A stretch of DNA of 64,000 bases, from positions 62,001-126,000 of the forward strand of contig NZ_FOUS01000010.1 in assembly GCF_900114915.1 (NCBI RefSeq), read 5' to 3'. A program made the position numbers and the translations under genes. The notes under the pieces are model-generated. The model was not told the DNA's origin and did not search any database. It saw only the letters and a program-made list of their open reading frames with translations. The stretch comes from Bradyrhizobium sp. Rc3b. GTDB lineage: Bacteria; Pseudomonadota; Alphaproteobacteria; Rhizobiales; Xanthobacteraceae. How positions within the stretch are numbered: position 1 is the stretch's first letter; each line of letters begins with the position of its first letter. This document shows positions 63,868 to 64,000 of the stretch, piece by piece.

Positions 63868-64000
63868 TCATGCACTCTCTGCAATCGCCGCCTTGCCGGC
63901 ATCCGCGGCCTGATTGTGGCCCAGATGCGAAGCAATTGCGGCGTCGTTAAGTCCGATACCCCTCAGGAGAAACTCACACAGCTGCCGCTCGAGGTCTTCA
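63868..64000 (-). CDS. Probable TetR-family regulator, C-terminal fragment
   Basis: Only the last 43 residues are in the window, ending EDLERQLCEFLLRGIGLNDAAIASHLGHN and a short tail. The ...FLLRGIG... ending resembles the C-terminus of TetR/AcrR proteins that precede RND operons. The stop is 1 bp before the adaptor ATG (TGACATG). Assignment is mostly by position; the HTH lies beyond the right edge. Confidence 0.55.
   Translation of the reverse strand, partial: EDLERQLCEFLLRGIGLNDAAIASHLGHNQAADAGKAAIAESA

Overview
The window is GC-rich, densely packed alphaproteobacterial chromosome. Gene families, codon bias and the many copies of rhizobial-type intergenic palindromes fit Bradyrhizobium or a close relative; this is inference, as no rRNA or marker gene is present. 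No tRNA, rRNA, CRISPR array, prophage or insertion sequence was recognised. Both ends cut through genes: a tartrate-dehydrogenase-like gene on the left and the C-terminus of a probable TetR regulator on the right.

Layout. 0-9.3 kb: SDR, amidase, then an Aap-type polar amino-acid ABC transporter split into a leftward permease pair and a rightward rpiR-aminotransferase-binding-protein unit, with a palindrome at the divergent start but no ATPase gene; then an Asp/Glu-racemase-like protein. 9.3-14.8 kb: a TetR gene divergent from a five-gene unit (P450 ferredoxin, P450, MFS carrier, sulfite-oxidase-like protein, hydrolase-OsmC fusion), with a promoter/operator in between. 14.9-19.3 kb: a MocR regulator divergent from a decayed EamA transporter gene, then YeeE/YedE and a quinone-oxidoreductase-like gene. 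19.4-25.9 kb: phenylacetate catabolism, transcribed paaX-paaABCDE-paaI-paaK on the minus strand; the later pathway enzymes are not here.

26-40 kb is rich in storage polymer and lipid functions: a class III-type PHA synthase with a small PhaE-like partner and an overlapping GNAT gene, a phasin with a palindrome in its promoter, a self-sufficient P450-reductase fusion beside an epoxide-hydrolase-like gene, a wax-ester synthase/DGAT and several alpha/beta hydrolases.

40.4-54.2 kb holds two complete oligopeptide ABC transporters on the plus strand, in inverted gene order, around a gamma-glutamyltransferase-family enzyme and a DUF1028 protein. The layout suggests a peptide or gamma-glutamyl-compound uptake and hydrolysis module. 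A probable sigma-54 promoter and an intercistronic terminator-like hairpin belong to the first transporter.

54.4-64 kb, minus strand: an unrecognised protein, then an overlapping three-gene signalling operon (membrane sensor kinase, single-domain response regulator, receiver-adenylate cyclase), then an RND efflux operon (TetR, adaptor, pump) with a perfect hairpin between adaptor and pump and a terminator after the pump.
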